Source: Trissonchulus latispiculum
Lineage: Eukaryota > Nematoda > Enoplea > Enoplida > Ironidae
Direction: 5' to 3'
DNA: 64,000 nt
Assembly: GCA_030248195.1 (NCBI GenBank)
Contig: JASAND010011024.1
Coordinates: forward strand, 1-64,000
Under the pieces are notes generated by a model. That model made no database searches. It saw nothing but the letters and a program-made list of their open reading frames with translations, and was not told where the DNA came from. The stretch's first letter is position 1. Each line of letters starts with the position of its first letter. The translations under genes and the position numbers were made by a program. Shown piece by piece: positions 44,199 through 55,892 of the stretch.

Positions 44199-47100
44199 GT
44201 GTGTTGAGCAGAAGATCGTAGTGTTTTTACGTTTTACATACGTGGTACGTTATCGTTTACTCAAATTAGAAAATTGTACTGTATTATAGGGGGGCGCGAT
44301 AGCGCTCCCCCTATAATATGGGTGTAAAAGGCTCAGCGCGGCCCTTAGAGACCCGTTCGAGCACCGTGCCAGCTAAATACTGAACCAAACTGGACAAATT
44401 TGGTATCGTTGGAATCAGCACGACGAGTACAACAAGTAGCAAAAAAGTTTTGGTCAAAATTTTCAACTTTGAAAATTTTCGATTCCGGACAAGTTAGTTA
44501 CGTCTGTTACTTTTTTTCCGTGTAAGTCACGCTTGGGGAAGCCGTTTTAGTCTAACTCACAAACTGAACGATGTGGGCATTTTCAGCCGGTGAAGTTTGG
44601 TTTTTCTGAGAGTAGTATTTGTGTTAACGTACCTTTTGGACAATTTTCCGCTGCCCGGCCCGGCCGGCCACCTGTGCGGCCGGCCAAAGGTGGCCTCACC
44701 GCTAAGTTGGCCAAAAAGGCCGAATTTTTGTGTCATGGCTACAGTGGGCTCAGGGAACAAGCTAGAGAGATGCGGCTTGTTGCATAAGAAACTTTGGGAT
44801 GGGTAGCGTGTCATAACGAGGGCGATTTTTGATATCTGGCCAGGATCGTTCTGGCCGGCCCAAAGTTGGTCCGGCCAAATAGCCATTTTCGGAAAATTTC
44901 TAAGTCCCAACTCTACAGAAAATAGTCAAAAATAGGCCTAAATATGCTGTTTTGGGCCATATAGTGGGACGCATATAAAGGTTATCGGGGTGGCTGAACA
45001 CGATGAGCATAGTCGCATCGCTGTGCGGTGCTGCTATCGTGCTGTACTGCTATGCAACAACCATAGCACGCTGTCTGTAGACTTACTGTAAACGGCTGAA
45101 CATATGAAACTTGGCGAAAATCATGTCTGTAGTAAGGGGGAACTGTAGCTATGTTAGTTGGTGCACTCTCTAGCTTCCACTGTGCTGTATGTGCTGCTCT
45201 AAACACAGCACGACCTATAACAAGTTATTCATTTGTCACTGGCATTTGAAATTCGGCATACATATAGTTTAGGACATGACAAACTATTATAGATAGGTTT
45301 CGTATACTTATTACGATGTTACTACATGGTTGCGCTGCAGTAGAGTGCTGCAGAAGTACAGCACGGCCTATAACTAACTACAGATAACTCGCAATCGTCT
45401 GAAATTCTGCAGCTACGTTCAGAAGAGCATTGGAAATCATGCCGTATAAGTATCCTTTTTTGGCAGTGACGTTTGCGTCTAGTTGCGCTGGCAGTAGAGT
45501 GCTGCCGAAGTACAGCACGGCCTATAACTAGCTACACAAAAGTTGCAATCGTCTTAAATTCTGCAGGCACGTGCAGAATAGCATTGGAAATCATGCCGTA
45601 TAAGTCCTTTTTTGGCAGTGACGTTTGCGTTTAGTTGCGCTGCAGTAGAGTGCTGCCGAAGTACAGCACGGCCTATAACTAACTACAGATAACTCGCAAT
45701 CGTCTGAAATTCTGCAGCTACGTTCAGAAGAGCATTGGAAATCATGCCGTATAAGTATCCTTTCTTGGCAGTGACGTTTGCGTCTAGTTGCGTTGCAGTA
45801 GAGTGCTGCTCAAGTACAGTACGGCCTAATACTATCAACAGATAAATAGCACTCGCCTGAAATCGTACGATAACATTACAAATCATGCCGAATAAGTCTA
45901 CTACTTTGGCAGTGACGCTTGCGTCTGGTTGCGCTGCAATAGAGTGCTGCTGAAGTATATACAGCATGGCTTATAACAAACTACAGATAACTTTCTGCAA
46001 CTTTCTATTATATTCTTATTTGTAGTGGATGAGGGATGAGGGTTTTTCTGCCAAAATCTTTGTACTTTGTAATTTGCACTTTTCAAGCTTCTGTGTTCTA
46101 GCGGTTTGCTGACTGTTACGTAATTATTGGGGGAATTTTTAAAGTTTCTTTCATAAGCTTTAACATTCTTGCTTAAGTTTTACTGAGAACCTTAAAAATG
46201 AAATAGGACAAGAATAAAAATGCTCCGATGGAGCATGAAAAATGCAATATGGGTGACTCTGGGTTGTAAGCAAACAGAGGACTAGGTTTTAAAACGTTAA
46301 TATGGGAGGGGGCAGGTTGTAAATGCCAGGAGGACTAGGTTAAAAGCGCACTAATATGGATTAGCTTCGCTGAACAACCCATATTCGCGGGTACTCATGC
46401 TCCACTCCGCATTTGACCTTTATTGTCTTAAGTTCTAAATTCGTCAGCTTTTCAGGCGGGCTTGCTGATTTTGAAATATGCCAAGCGTCTTATAGTGAGT
46501 TGCCAGAGCGGGCTTTGTGACACCAATTTTTACTGCATATATGTTGTATTAAGTGTTGATTATATGCATTAATTAAATTAATTAAGTTGTGTTGTAAGTT
46601 GTATTAATTATGTATATAATGTTAAGTATTACGAACACAACTATATGTATATAGTAATAGCTGCAAAGTCGTGCCGACATATTGTTAAACTGTTATTGAA
46701 GGATTGCCGCCAACATTTTTGTCTAGGCAATTTCCGCGAATATGGGTTGTTCAGCGAAGCTGGTCCATATTTGTGCGCTTTTAACCTAGTCCTCCTGGCA
46801 TTTACAATCTGCTCCCTCCCATATTAACGTTTTAAAACCTAGTCCTCTGTTTGCTTACAACCCAGTGTCACCCATATTGCATTTTTCATGCTCCATCGGA
46901 GCATTTTTATTCTTGTTATATTTAAATTATAAAATTCCCCCGGAGTTTTTGAATGCCCAAATATTGGAAAATTTTCAAAATGTTTCGGAGATTTTTTGTG
47001 AAAAATGGTTATTTTAGCAAAAGTACAGGCATGTTAAGAGCTTTTTTGTTTCTGCATGCAAAATACGCAAAAATGCCAATTTTTGTCTCAGTTTCTCTCC

Positions 47101-49336
47101 TCCCGAATCTCCCCCGAAAGAAAATCCCTAAAAGTACCCTGAATTGTACCGGAAAAATTACGTTTGGACGAGAAAACACGGATCCCACGCATTTACTGGA
47201 TAACCTTACTGCTTGTTATAGGATAAGGGTGTTCTCCGTCGTCTGCAGTCTAGAAAAACTCCAACTCAGGTACGTCAAGGTTTGTTTCTAGTGGCTTGCC
47301 TGTCCTCGCTAGTAGAAACTGTTTTCACAAAGCGAATTCATATACGTATATAATTAATCATGTCAAGTTTATTTATACTTGTAGTTTGTGTACGTATTTA
47401 GTACGTACGTACGTATGAGTAGCATACACGTCTGAAAGCAACTTCTTTTCAATCATCTTATTTGAGAGCTGTTGCTGTTGCACTTCATGTTACTGCACTG
47501 GTTTTAGCAGGCGAGAGCTGCTAGAAGGGTTACTCGGTTATTTCCACGTCCTCTTCCGACGAAGATCAAGGGCACTGCTGCAGAAGCAGTTTCGTCCAAT
47601 CCGGTCGCACAGTCATCTCAACAGCAGTCCCAAAAACCGTTTGCGCCTACAATAGTGGATCCCACTCGCGTTAATTTTGCCTTCAACGAAAAGATGACTG
47701 TCCTTCCGAAGTCGAAATCTGCCCGTCAGCCTGTATTCAAATTTGAGGCCGCTCGACAACAGGGAGAAACGTTGCCTTCAGCTGAGCCTAGTTTGAAGAG
47801 CGGTTCCATCGGACAGGATGAAAATTTGCCCAAGGATCAGGGACATTCAAAATCTGAGATCGAAAAGGAATCGATTTGTGTCAAGTCTAATGAGAAGGCA
47901 ACGCAGCCAGTACCCAAAGCGGAAGCGGCCAAGCTTGTTCCACCTGAGCACTCCATGCGTCTGAGACAGCGTGCCGCCAGAAAGCCTGTTCACTTGGCCA
48001 AACCCATACCAGCCAAGCCTAAGCCTGTCGTGGTCCGGCGTGTGGGACCTGCTGTGAAGGCACCAAGACTGCAGATTCAAGCCTCGAAGCCTTCTAAAAG
48101 CGTGGTGGCTAAATCTACTAATGTCCACGTGGTGGCTAAGCCTATTAATGCCAACGGAACTGGTAGGTTGAGTTTTAGTTTTATTCAGATAATTAGGTTC
48201 AGCCCTTTTCGGGAGAGCGAGAGGAGTGACACTTGTATAAGACAAGTTATTCAAGTTCCAACTAGTGTAAAGTTGTTAATCTAGACTATCCGTCATAATT
48301 TTGCCATTCTTGGTGTTCTGCTGCAAGTTTGTTTGTTTGTTTGTTTGTTTGTTTGTTTGTTTGTTCACCAGTGTTTGTAAGGAGTTGGTTTGGCTTAAAA
48401 ACGTAATGTGGAAATTAAATGTGGAGTATATATATTTGTCCTGTTTATGTTCAGGGAATGCTTCGGATGCTGGGGAGCATGCTCGGAGAGCAACCCCGGT
48501 GCAGCCTGTTGCGCCCTGGCAGAAATTTGATCTTCATGCCAGCCTAAAGCGTAAGCTACCTTACAAGCCGCACACTGGCAGCCTGAAACCGTTTGTTGAT
48601 ACGACAAAACTGCCAAGCAAGGCACAGCAGGGTACTATTGAGAAACGCACAAAACTGGATTTGTTGAGGTATGTTGTAATGAATGCTGGTGTATATGACC
48701 ATACTTTGTTACTAAAGAGCCCATCTTCCTATCCGTAGTGGTAGACCGGGTAAGGGTACCATAACAATTGCATTGTGCCGGAAGCAGTTGGGCAGACTAG
48801 GTGGTGGCACCAAGTAAGCTACGTCGTGGATTGTCGGAGGTAAGGGTTGATATGACCTCTGGTTTCAGGGCTCACAACGGTCTCTTGGTTCTTCGGACTG
48901 GCTAAATCCTCTCCTTGTAGAGCGATTGTCCCACAGCTGCATAAATCTCAAAATAATAGCATGCATAATTTTTGTTTCAGGTTTTTCGGTCTGTGTTCTG
49001 TGTTTGAACTTAAGCATCATTAAGGTTTAGGTTTTTGAAGTACGACGCTCCTTTTCGTCGAATTGGGAGGTTGCTTACGTACATTACGGGCCTGTGTCTT
49101 TTATCGAAATCCAAATTGATACTATTAATAATACGAATTATGATACATTTTGCTTTCGATAAACCTTTTGCCGTGGTAGAGATGTTATTCTATATACATT
49201 GAACCGACTGAAATTAGTTGCTCTCTGTTTTAGAGATCATCATCGACAGAACGCGACTGCTAATCGAAAAGATAAGAGATTCGAACTTCACATGCAAAGA
49301 CGTGGTCTGATGAAACCATTTGGACACAAAAATTAG
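44077..49336 (+). CDS. NUSAP1: NuSAP homologue (nucleolar and spindle-associated protein), C-terminal five exons
   Basis: NuSAP binds and bundles microtubules around mitotic chromosomes and stabilises the spindle. Five exons are proposed: 44077-44198, 47222-47269, 47511-48162, 48455-48668 and 49234-49336 (TAG stop). Donor and acceptor phases agree at every junction (0, 0, 1, 2). Exon 1 gives KNWKRIHEKEFSHMDSVDTY, matching the vertebrate segment in which a Lys-His-rich helix leads to MESIDQY. Exon 4 gives KFDLHASLKRKLPYKPHTGS then LKPF, the conserved C-terminal NuSAP motif. Exon 5 ends MQRRGLM, as the family ends with MRRGL. Exon 3 is Lys/Arg/Pro-rich, as expected of the microtubule-binding region. 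The N-terminal SAP domain is not seen and should lie upstream. The KEN degradation box known from the vertebrate protein is not visible in these exons. The first intron contains the FB2 element. Confidence 0.85.
45305..45985. repeat. About 152-bp tandem array (5 units) in FB2
   Basis: TAGAGTGCTG recurs at 45341, 45495, 45646, 45799 and 45940 (spacing 154, 151, 153, 141). Each unit includes GTACAGCACGGCCTATAACT and TTGGCAGTGACGTTTGCGT. Confidence 0.85.
46195..46920. repeat. Terminal inverted repeats of FB2 copy 2
   Basis: 46205-46395 (AATAAAAATGCTCCGATGGA to ACAACCCATATTCGCGG) is answered by 46733-46915 (CCGCGAATATGGGTTGTTC to TCCATCGGAGCATTTTTATT). The arms are about 190 bp and the spacer about 340 bp with no ORF. 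Confidence 0.85.
46935..47160. repeat. MITE-like fragment with CCCCCGGAG...CTCCCGAATCTCCCCC
   Basis: The ends resemble the inverse of 39765-39930 (TTAGGGATTTTTTTCGGGA, then GGGGGAGGAGATT). It is non-coding and also lies within the NuSAP intron. Confidence 0.45.
47222..47269 (+). CDS. NUSAP1: Probable small NuSAP exon (16 codons)
   Basis: The acceptor is CTTGTTATAG at 47212-47221 and the donor GTACGT at 47270, phase 0 at both sides. It encodes DKGVLRRLQSRKTPTQ, recalling the K-G-(G)-V-R-T-P stretch of vertebrate NuSAP. A shorter version starting at 47249 after TCTGCAG is also possible. No transcript evidence is available. Confidence 0.55.
47511..48162 (+). CDS. NUSAP1: NuSAP large basic exon
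   Basis: The acceptor is GGTTTTAGCAG and the donor GTAGGT at 48163, phase 1. It is open for 217 codons, opening ARAARRVTRLFPRPLPTKIK. It contains DPTRVNFAFNEKM, comparable to the V-x-F-x-x-x-x-x-K segment of the family. It ends in a Lys/Arg/Pro-rich stretch (RLRQRAARKPVHLAKPIPAK) with pseudo-repeats of AKP-type words. Confidence 0.8.
48163..48454 (+). other. NuSAP intron with (GTTT)n microsatellite
   Basis: A 292-bp intron with GT-AG ends. A (GTTT) run lies at about 48327-48364. Confidence 0.75.
48455..48668 (+). CDS. NUSAP1: NuSAP exon with FDLHASLKRKLPYKPHTGS
   Basis: The acceptor is TTATGTTCAG and the donor GTATGT at 48669. The split Gly codon (G|GG) and phase-2 exit fit the neighbours. 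It carries the most conserved motif of the family. Confidence 0.88.
49234..49336 (+). CDS. NUSAP1: NuSAP terminal exon
   Basis: The acceptor is TCTCTGTTTTAG. The split Arg codon AG|A is followed by DHHRQNATANRKDKRFELHM, then QRRGLMKPFGHKN and TAG at 49334-49336. A charged helix ending in RRGL is the family's usual C-terminus. Confidence 0.85.
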
Positions 49337-49976
49337 CTTTGCAGTGTCTTGCCTGCAAAGAAATTGCTTTGTATATGCTTATTATCTCGTGCTATATTCA
49401 TATTGTATTTGGTATGATTTGTTTGCTGAGTGGAACTGGCACTTGCTGTAATATGCAAATATATACGTACATATGTTACGTACCGTATGAGATTTTGTAC
49501 CGTATAATACGGTACGGCAGTTTTCGTACCATATTAAACAGTACGTACCGTATAATACGGTACAACTTTTTCTGTACCGTATTAAACGGTACGTCCCGTA
49601 TTATTTTGTACGGTTAGTTTTTGTACCGTATTGGCAAAGTACTGAATACTGCCTTTATATAATAGTAAATAAAACAAATAATCCAAATTTTGCAGTTTTG
49701 CTACAAAAATAGCGTCTCAAGATGTCGCTTTTCACAAAAGCGTATTTTTGCACTAACAATTAGCTTTTTTCAGTGCATACTAAAACGAAAGCGCTGTTGC
49801 GGACGATTGCATTTGGAGAAAGCCCCAAGCTATAGATTGTAAAGCACATTTTGCAAAAATTTTCGGAAATATCTATCGTATGCTAAAATAATCATAGAAT
49901 TATAAATATTCAATTGTCACAATCTGCATGACTAAAACTATAGAAACTTTGCTCTTGCAATTCTAATTTCTATGGG

Positions 49977-52390
49977 TCGATTCACAAAAAGTACTTAAAC
50001 GGCTTAACTTAAACGAAGTGGTTTTTGTGAAACCAACCTCTACTTAAAATACTTAAACGACTTAACTTAAGTCGTTTAAGTAGAGCCGCTTTCACAAAAA
50101 ACCAGCTACTTAAACTTTAAGTAAAGTGTCGTTTCACAAATACAGGTCTACTTAAACTCTCAGCGACTTAAACTTTAAGCCGTTTAAGTAGAACTGCTTT
50201 CGTAAAAACTACTTGGTTTAAGTAGTTTAAGTACACCGCTTAAATGCAGTTCAAAATCAGTCATTTTTAAGCTCCGTAGATTTACGGGGCTTAAACGACT
50301 TAAACGAACAAAATGTCATTAAGTGAACATTTTAAAAGCTTCATCATAACTTACGCAATTTTGGGAGTTGTAAAGTCGTTCTTACATCGTTTGAAAGCTC
50401 TCAACGAGCAATTTAATTCTACAATATCATTGCAAGCTTAACAATTTTTAAAAATCCGTTAATGCTTCAAATACTAAATTTTTTGTCTGATTTTAACTTT
50501 TATCAGCTTCTAAGTGAAAAAGAAGCCTTCTAAATGAACAAAGGGCCTATTTCTTTAAAGATTAAAATGGTCGGATTAAACGGATTAAAAATCAGCCGGA
50601 TTAAAATTTTAATCGCTATTTCTTTAATGTTGGATTAAACGGATTAAAGGGATTAAAATTAACTCGTTTAATCCGACCATTTTTAATCCGCGGATTAAAC
50701 GAGTTGATTTTAATCCGTTTAATCCGCCATTAAAGAAACAGCGATTAAAAATTTTAATCCGCCAACTCTTAATCCGTTTAATCCGCGTAGCTGCACGGGG
50801 ATTAAAAACTAGTTGAAAATACAGGCGGCGGATTAAACGGATTAAAATTAATCTTTAAAGAAACAGCGATTAAGCAGGTCGGATTAAAATTAACTCGTTG
50901 ATTTTTTAATCCGAAGTGTGAATAAAGAAACAGGATTAGATTAAAATTTTAATCTTAGTTGCATTAAAGAAATAGGATTAAATTTAATCCGTTTAACTCG
51001 TTTAACTCGCTGGATTCAATTTTAATCCGTTTAATCCCAAGTGCTGTTTCTTTAATGCGGATTAATTTTAATCTAAGCCGTTTAATCTTTAAAGAAATAG
51101 GGCCTAAGCAAAGCTTGATTTGCTTAAACATGTTGTCCCAATTGAGAACCGATTGTTTTTACACAATTAACAAGCTGACTTGCATAAGGTTTTGAGTCAA
51201 TGGGAACACTAGCGCTTACTCTGGCTCTAGCACACAACAATTTTACCATGTACTAAAACTTTTTTCGACATTTATAAGCAACAATTACGTATAGTTGCTT
51301 GTCGTGGTGATTCCTTTTGGCGACATCAACTTTGAACCATTAGTATTTATTTAATTCTGCGAGCGAAGAAGCCATCTTGCATCAAAATGGAACTGAACAT
51401 TTTTCAACTATACAATGAAATTAATATTAATATTAATTAATCTGGTTGTCTATAATTTAACTAGCGATTTTTAGAAGAAGTGAAGTTTATGAGAATTTTT
51501 TACCGGCTAAATAATTTTTGCCGAGACGACATAATTGGCCCACTTAAGCCTAAGACTTACTTTTTGTTGATTTATTAGTAATTTTATTATTTGCACCAAC
51601 CTAATTATAATTAAATTCACTGTACAAAGGAATTTAAATGCTGGTCCGTATCTTTTAAAGTACATTTGCTGTTGAAATTTAGTCAAATTTGCTATATCAT
51701 TGTCGAAAACATAAATTGGGTTTTCGAGAACTTAGCTTTGACTCGCCAGAACTTAAAAATTTTGGCGAAACAAACAAAATTAAGTTTTCTCAAAATATTG
51801 AGCTTGTTTGCTCGTTAATTTCATAAAAGATAGTCCGCGGGAAGACGTTTCTTTCGAAGCTGGAACTGGTCGCTTTTCTTTAGCTTTCCTGCATTTGGAG
51901 AAATCCATGTTCGAAATTGTTTTCATGCAACAGCATGTCCAAATAGAACTGCTGAACTAAGACAGCTGTATTCTGCGTAGTTGTATCAAGCACATTCCAA
52001 GCTTTTAAGTGATATCAAAATTATCGCTGAACTCCAAGAATTGAGTAATTTACAGTTTTTCAAAGTTATATGATAATGCCGGACCAGCACCTTTAAACTA
52101 CCATTTTGATGTTATTGTAACATTCGTTTCATTAAAGGTCTGCTTAAACGACTTAACTTAAAAGACTTAACTTAAACTTCTTAAAAATTCGTTTCATAAA
52201 TAAATGACTTAAACTACTTAAACTACTTAAATTAAGTCGTTTAAGTTAAGTCGTTTAAGCCACTAAGCCGTTTAAGTATTTTAAGTAGTTTAAGCCGTTT
52301 ATTTATGAAACGAATTTTTTAAGAAGTTTAAGTAGTTTAAGTTAAGTCGTTTAAGTTAAGTAGTTTAAGTTTTTTGTGAAACGACCCTAT
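49977..52390. mobile_element. Nested element with CTTAAACGACTTAA arrays
   Basis: GGGTCGATTCACAAAAAGTA at 49976 is answered by GTTTTTTGTGAAACGACCC at 52368-52387. The arrays at 49990-50310 and 52140-52375 consist of ACTTAAACGACTTAAG-type words in both orientations. It contains the GGATTAAA element. The middle is AT-rich and non-coding. Confidence 0.7.
50543..51104. mobile_element. Nested MITE with GGATTAAACGGATTAAA arrays
   Basis: GGGCCTATTTCTTTAAAGAT is answered by ATCTTTAAAGAAATAGGGCC. Flanks TGAACAAA (50535-50542) and TAAGCAAA (51105-51112) match at 6 of 8. Almost the whole 562 bp is made of GGATTAAA/TTTAATCC words. Confidence 0.75.
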
Positions 52391-52745
52391 GCCACTCTGA
52401 ACTACGGTTGTTTTGATTTTTGATTCGCATCTAATCAAAAGTGTTTTGATGCGACTTTTGATTTTTGATTAATCAAACTGAATCAAATCTAACTGAATTT
52501 TCAGAAGCCAAAATCGAACTGAATCAAATCAAAGCTTTTGTCCATGAATCAGTAATTTTGATTTTGATGCGATTTTGATTCACATTTTATACTAAAGGCT
52601 TTCACTTAGTCTGTAAAAACTGCATCAAAATCAAAACTCTTTCAAATTGAAAAAATCGGACTGAATCAAATCAATTCATGCTCGGGTGCAAAAAATCGAA
52701 CTGAATCAAATCTGTTGATTTTTCAGAGGTGAAAACTCTGAACTT
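52391..52745. repeat. AATCAAATC / GATTTTGAT repeat block
   Basis: A dense block of GAATCAAATC and TTTTGATTTTTGATT words in both orientations, probably another small element with its own word (CACTCTGAACT at the left, AACTCTGAACT at the right). Confidence 0.55.
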
Positions 52746-52849
52746 ATAATTCTACTAATTCGTGTTAAGTTTGTTTGTTTTTTAAATTTGTTAAATATAA
52801 CCTATTAAATAAAACAAGTAATACAAATTTTGCAGTTTTGCTACAAAAT

Positions 52850-54130
52850 AGCTCCTCAAGATTTCGCTTCCGCTGTAAAGTTGGAAGTGTAGGGGCAACC
52901 AAACTTTACGGGTGGAAACTGTGCGCGTATGGAAACGACGAACCTGGAGGAGACTTATGTTCCAGTCGACCTGGGCAGATCTCGCCAAGAACTGAATAGG
53001 CCTAACAAATGGCTAAAGGAACTGACTAAAGGGACAAATGTCTATCTAACTATGCAACTACTACAGAGACTTTGAATTAAATTTAATACACACTCAGTAA
53101 ATAATTAGCCTACCTAGACCTGGGAAATAACTCAGAATCCTACCTACCGACTATACAATCCTAATAAAAACCTAACTAAAACTCCCTATTGGCTCAGCTA
53201 CTGAGACCACATTTAATAGTATTTAGACAAAGGGATCAACTCCCGAAAGGTACAAGAATACAAGAATTTTGACATTAAAATATTACAAAACATTACAGCG
53301 CAGAGAGAAATTAAACACGTATCGACCCTAGCAAAATAATTACACAAAAGCAAGGTATAGATAGAAGTTCCTTACATTCATAAAACTAACTGCATAAACT
53401 AAATTAAACCCCTCAACTTATTTAAACCCTTCAAGAAACTAATACCTCACACAAATATTTCCCTAAGCCGTCGCGGCTGACAAAAATACCTAGAAGAATT
53501 TTCGTAAAAACTCGTCCTAAAATAACCGCCAAAATATTTGTTTAAAATAAACTAGAGGACAAGAATAAATAGACTTAAACTAGACCCACAAGGTCGCCTT
53601 GGAGCCAACAAGATAAAAACAAACTAATCGATAACTTACTGAGAGGGTCCAGCATAAAGAAAACACGTATAAAGGGCAAGGCAGAGCTCCAGAATTAAAC
53701 AGACCGCACGCTAGGAAAATTGAAACGAGACTGACTGGTTTTTAAAGTGAAGGCTGAGAGAGATGCCTAGTGAATTTTGATTGGCTAGATTTGAGACCCT
53801 CTTGCAGACCCGACTATGCGCTTCCACAAGTCTAGCTCAGCAGCGCCACCTAGTCGCTAAGTGGGCTGAATAAAACACAGCGCATTTCAACATAGGAAAC
53901 ATTAAATTTCACCCCAATTTCAATGCAAATCTACACAATTTTCACAAAACACCTTTCACACTAAAATTACCAATCTTACTAAAATCTCACACTAAAAATA
54001 AACTCACTAAAATGACACACAATTCACACCTCACATCACACACATTACACCGCCATTAACTGTCTGAAAATATATATTTGAATGTGATTCAAATCTAAGC
54101 ACTCATAAAAATAAAATTTTTTAGAACCTG
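52850..54130. other. Unique-looking non-coding block, no gene seen
   Basis: Rich in A and C on this strand, with stops in all frames. On the minus strand, CTTTAAAAACCAGTCAGTCTCG (about 53720-53745) could resemble a promoter or LTR, but I could define no ends. Confidence 0.3.
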
Positions 54131-54365
54131 CACTTTTAACTGCAAAATTTGTATTATTTGTTTTATTTAATATTATTTAATAGCAGTATTCAGTTCTTTG
54201 CCAATACGGTACAAAAACTAACCGTACAATATAATACTGGACGTACCGTTTTATACGGTACAGAAATAGTTATACCGTATTATACGGTACGTACCGTTTA
54301 ATACTGTACGAAAATTGCCGTACCGTATTATACGGTACAAAATTTCATACGGTACGTAACATGTA

Positions 54366-55254
54366 TACAACAGTTTCATAGAAAACCTTCTCGAGTTCTC
54401 AAGTTCTCGTGTTGTCTGTTTTCGGTGACGCCAACCTCTTCAGTGTTATAAATTATATTTAACTGTGTATCTACGGACAATTTGATGATGATTTATTTAG
54501 TCAACTGTACAAATTACTGAAGCAGGAAGAAAAATTTATAAAGTTTAATTTTCAAAAATTTCTCAAGTAGGCCTCAAGTTGGCAAAAAATTTCTCTGGTC
54601 GACATCGACCAGAGAACTTGACTTTAGAACTCGAGAACTTTTTCAGCGTGACTTGCAATGTGACTTGCGGATCTCGAAAACTTTTCCCGCGCAGTTTAGC
54701 TACTAGATTTGAGAGCTCGAGAGCATTTTTATGAGACTGGCCCCTGAGAACATTGTTTCGAAACTTCTATTTAACCTTATTGTTTTCTTCAGTGAGTCTA
54801 GGCAGGTTTAAAGTTGGATCAGTCTTTTTAAAACATAGGTCCCAGAATATACAGAGATTTCCACTGCACAAACTGGATTTTCCCGTATTTTGGCACCTTC
54901 AGCCTTTTACAGTTTCTTGCAATTTTTGTGCAATTTATTTCTGTAATATTTGCATAGAATTTGCATAGTTTCTGAGCTGTATTAGAGCTGAAATAATGTG
55001 CCGGATTTGTAAGCTTGATTTTTAATAAGAAGAGATTTTCCCTGAATTATTTTGCTTCTCTTCTACGGTGCTTTGATTTGGTAAGATCGTAGGATCATTG
55101 GATTGTACAATCAACCGTTAATTCCATTCCGTAATTCTAAATGAACATTTATTCAGACGCAATGAATAGAAGACGTATGTACCTTTGCGTAGCTGTATCG
55201 TCATGTTTTGTTATGCGCAAACCAAAAAGAACGGGAGAGACCAAAAATGAGCCT
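54366..55254. other. No gene seen
   Basis: AT-rich sequence with an inverted pair TCTCTGGTCGAC/GTCGACCAGAGA-like at 54592-54615. The open frames are short and unrecognised. Confidence 0.35.
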
Positions 55255-55262
55255 GTTCCCGC

Positions 55263-55892
55263 CATGGGCGCAACTAGGGGGGAGTGTTTCGACCTCCCCC
55301 GGGAATTTTTGAGGGAGAAGGCTAAAATTTAGCTATTTTCAGTGTACAAAACTAAAAAGTGCGAAAATTTTTTAGCTCCTACGGCGCTATCCTATCTCAA
55401 TTTTAACTTTCGTGCCTGCGCCGCTAATTTGTTTCAACTTTAGAAAATTTTCGCGACTGCGTTCCTTTTGTAGGTCGGTTTTTTAGTTTTTTGCTCCTGC
55501 GGTACCATTCTATCTGTATTTTCAATAATTTTGGCGTGGGGGGCGCATTTCTAGCTCAAGATTTTTAATTCTTTGCGCCTGCAGAGATATTTATTCAAAT
55601 CTTTAAGGTTTTCTTCCATTAAAAATTTTTTCATCATGTCAAAAAACTTCTCAACTTTTAAAATCTTTTTAAAGGTTTCAATTTCCAAAATTTCTCAGCT
55701 TCTGGAGGGCTCCGCCTCCCGCACCCCCCGTGTAGGCTACTGACTACTCCCATATTTTGTTACTTTTTCTATAGCAGGACGAAACTGTTGAAAATTGTTG
55801 CCACCAATTCGCTACCCCGAGCGTAAGCGTGGCGACAGCAAAAAATTTTCCTCCTCGACCCCCCCTTTTCAAAATCCTGGGTGCGCCCCTGG
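55263..55892. mobile_element. hAT-like MITE with perfect 8-bp target duplication (GTTCCCGC)
   Basis: GTTCCCGC at 55255-55262 and 55893-55900 flanks CATGGGCGCAACTAGGGGGG and the inverse end GGGTGCGCCCCTG. The G and C runs near both ends and internal GGCTCCGCCTCCCGCACC are non-coding. Confidence 0.88.

Larger units (their letters stand above)
44283..46920. mobile_element. FB2 composite foldback element, copy 2, inside the NuSAP intron
   Basis: It starts with a hairpin, TATAGGGGGGCGCGATAGCG and its complement (44284-44321). The parts shared with 27586-29818 follow: 44340-44950, a tandem array (45305-45985), and a hairpin with ACAAGAATAAAAATGCTCCG tips (46195-46920). It lies entirely between NuSAP exons 44077-44198 and 47222-47269, in an otherwise short intron. 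No ORF of its own. Confidence 0.75.
49484..54365. mobile_element. Outer inverted-repeat element with TACCGTATAATACGGTA arrays
   Basis: 49484-49700 (TGTTACGTACCGTATGAGAT, then repeated palindromes) is answered in inverse by 54140-54362 (ending GTACGTAACATG). Each arm holds 5-6 copies of TACCGTATNATACGGTA. The region just inside the left array (AAATTTTGCAGTTTTGCTAC, 49685) recurs in direct orientation at 52838, so the core contains an internal repeat or a second related element. It lies just after the NuSAP stop codon and could affect the 3' UTR. No transposase recognised. Confidence 0.75.

Noticed and set aside
47847..48254. Minus-strand 135-codon ORF opposite the large NuSAP exon
   Set aside because: It is the antisense shadow of a real coding exon, with no domain.
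52850..53900. Possible LTR or solo LTR on the minus strand
   Set aside because: No TG...CA ends, primer-binding site, target duplication or paired copy could be defined.
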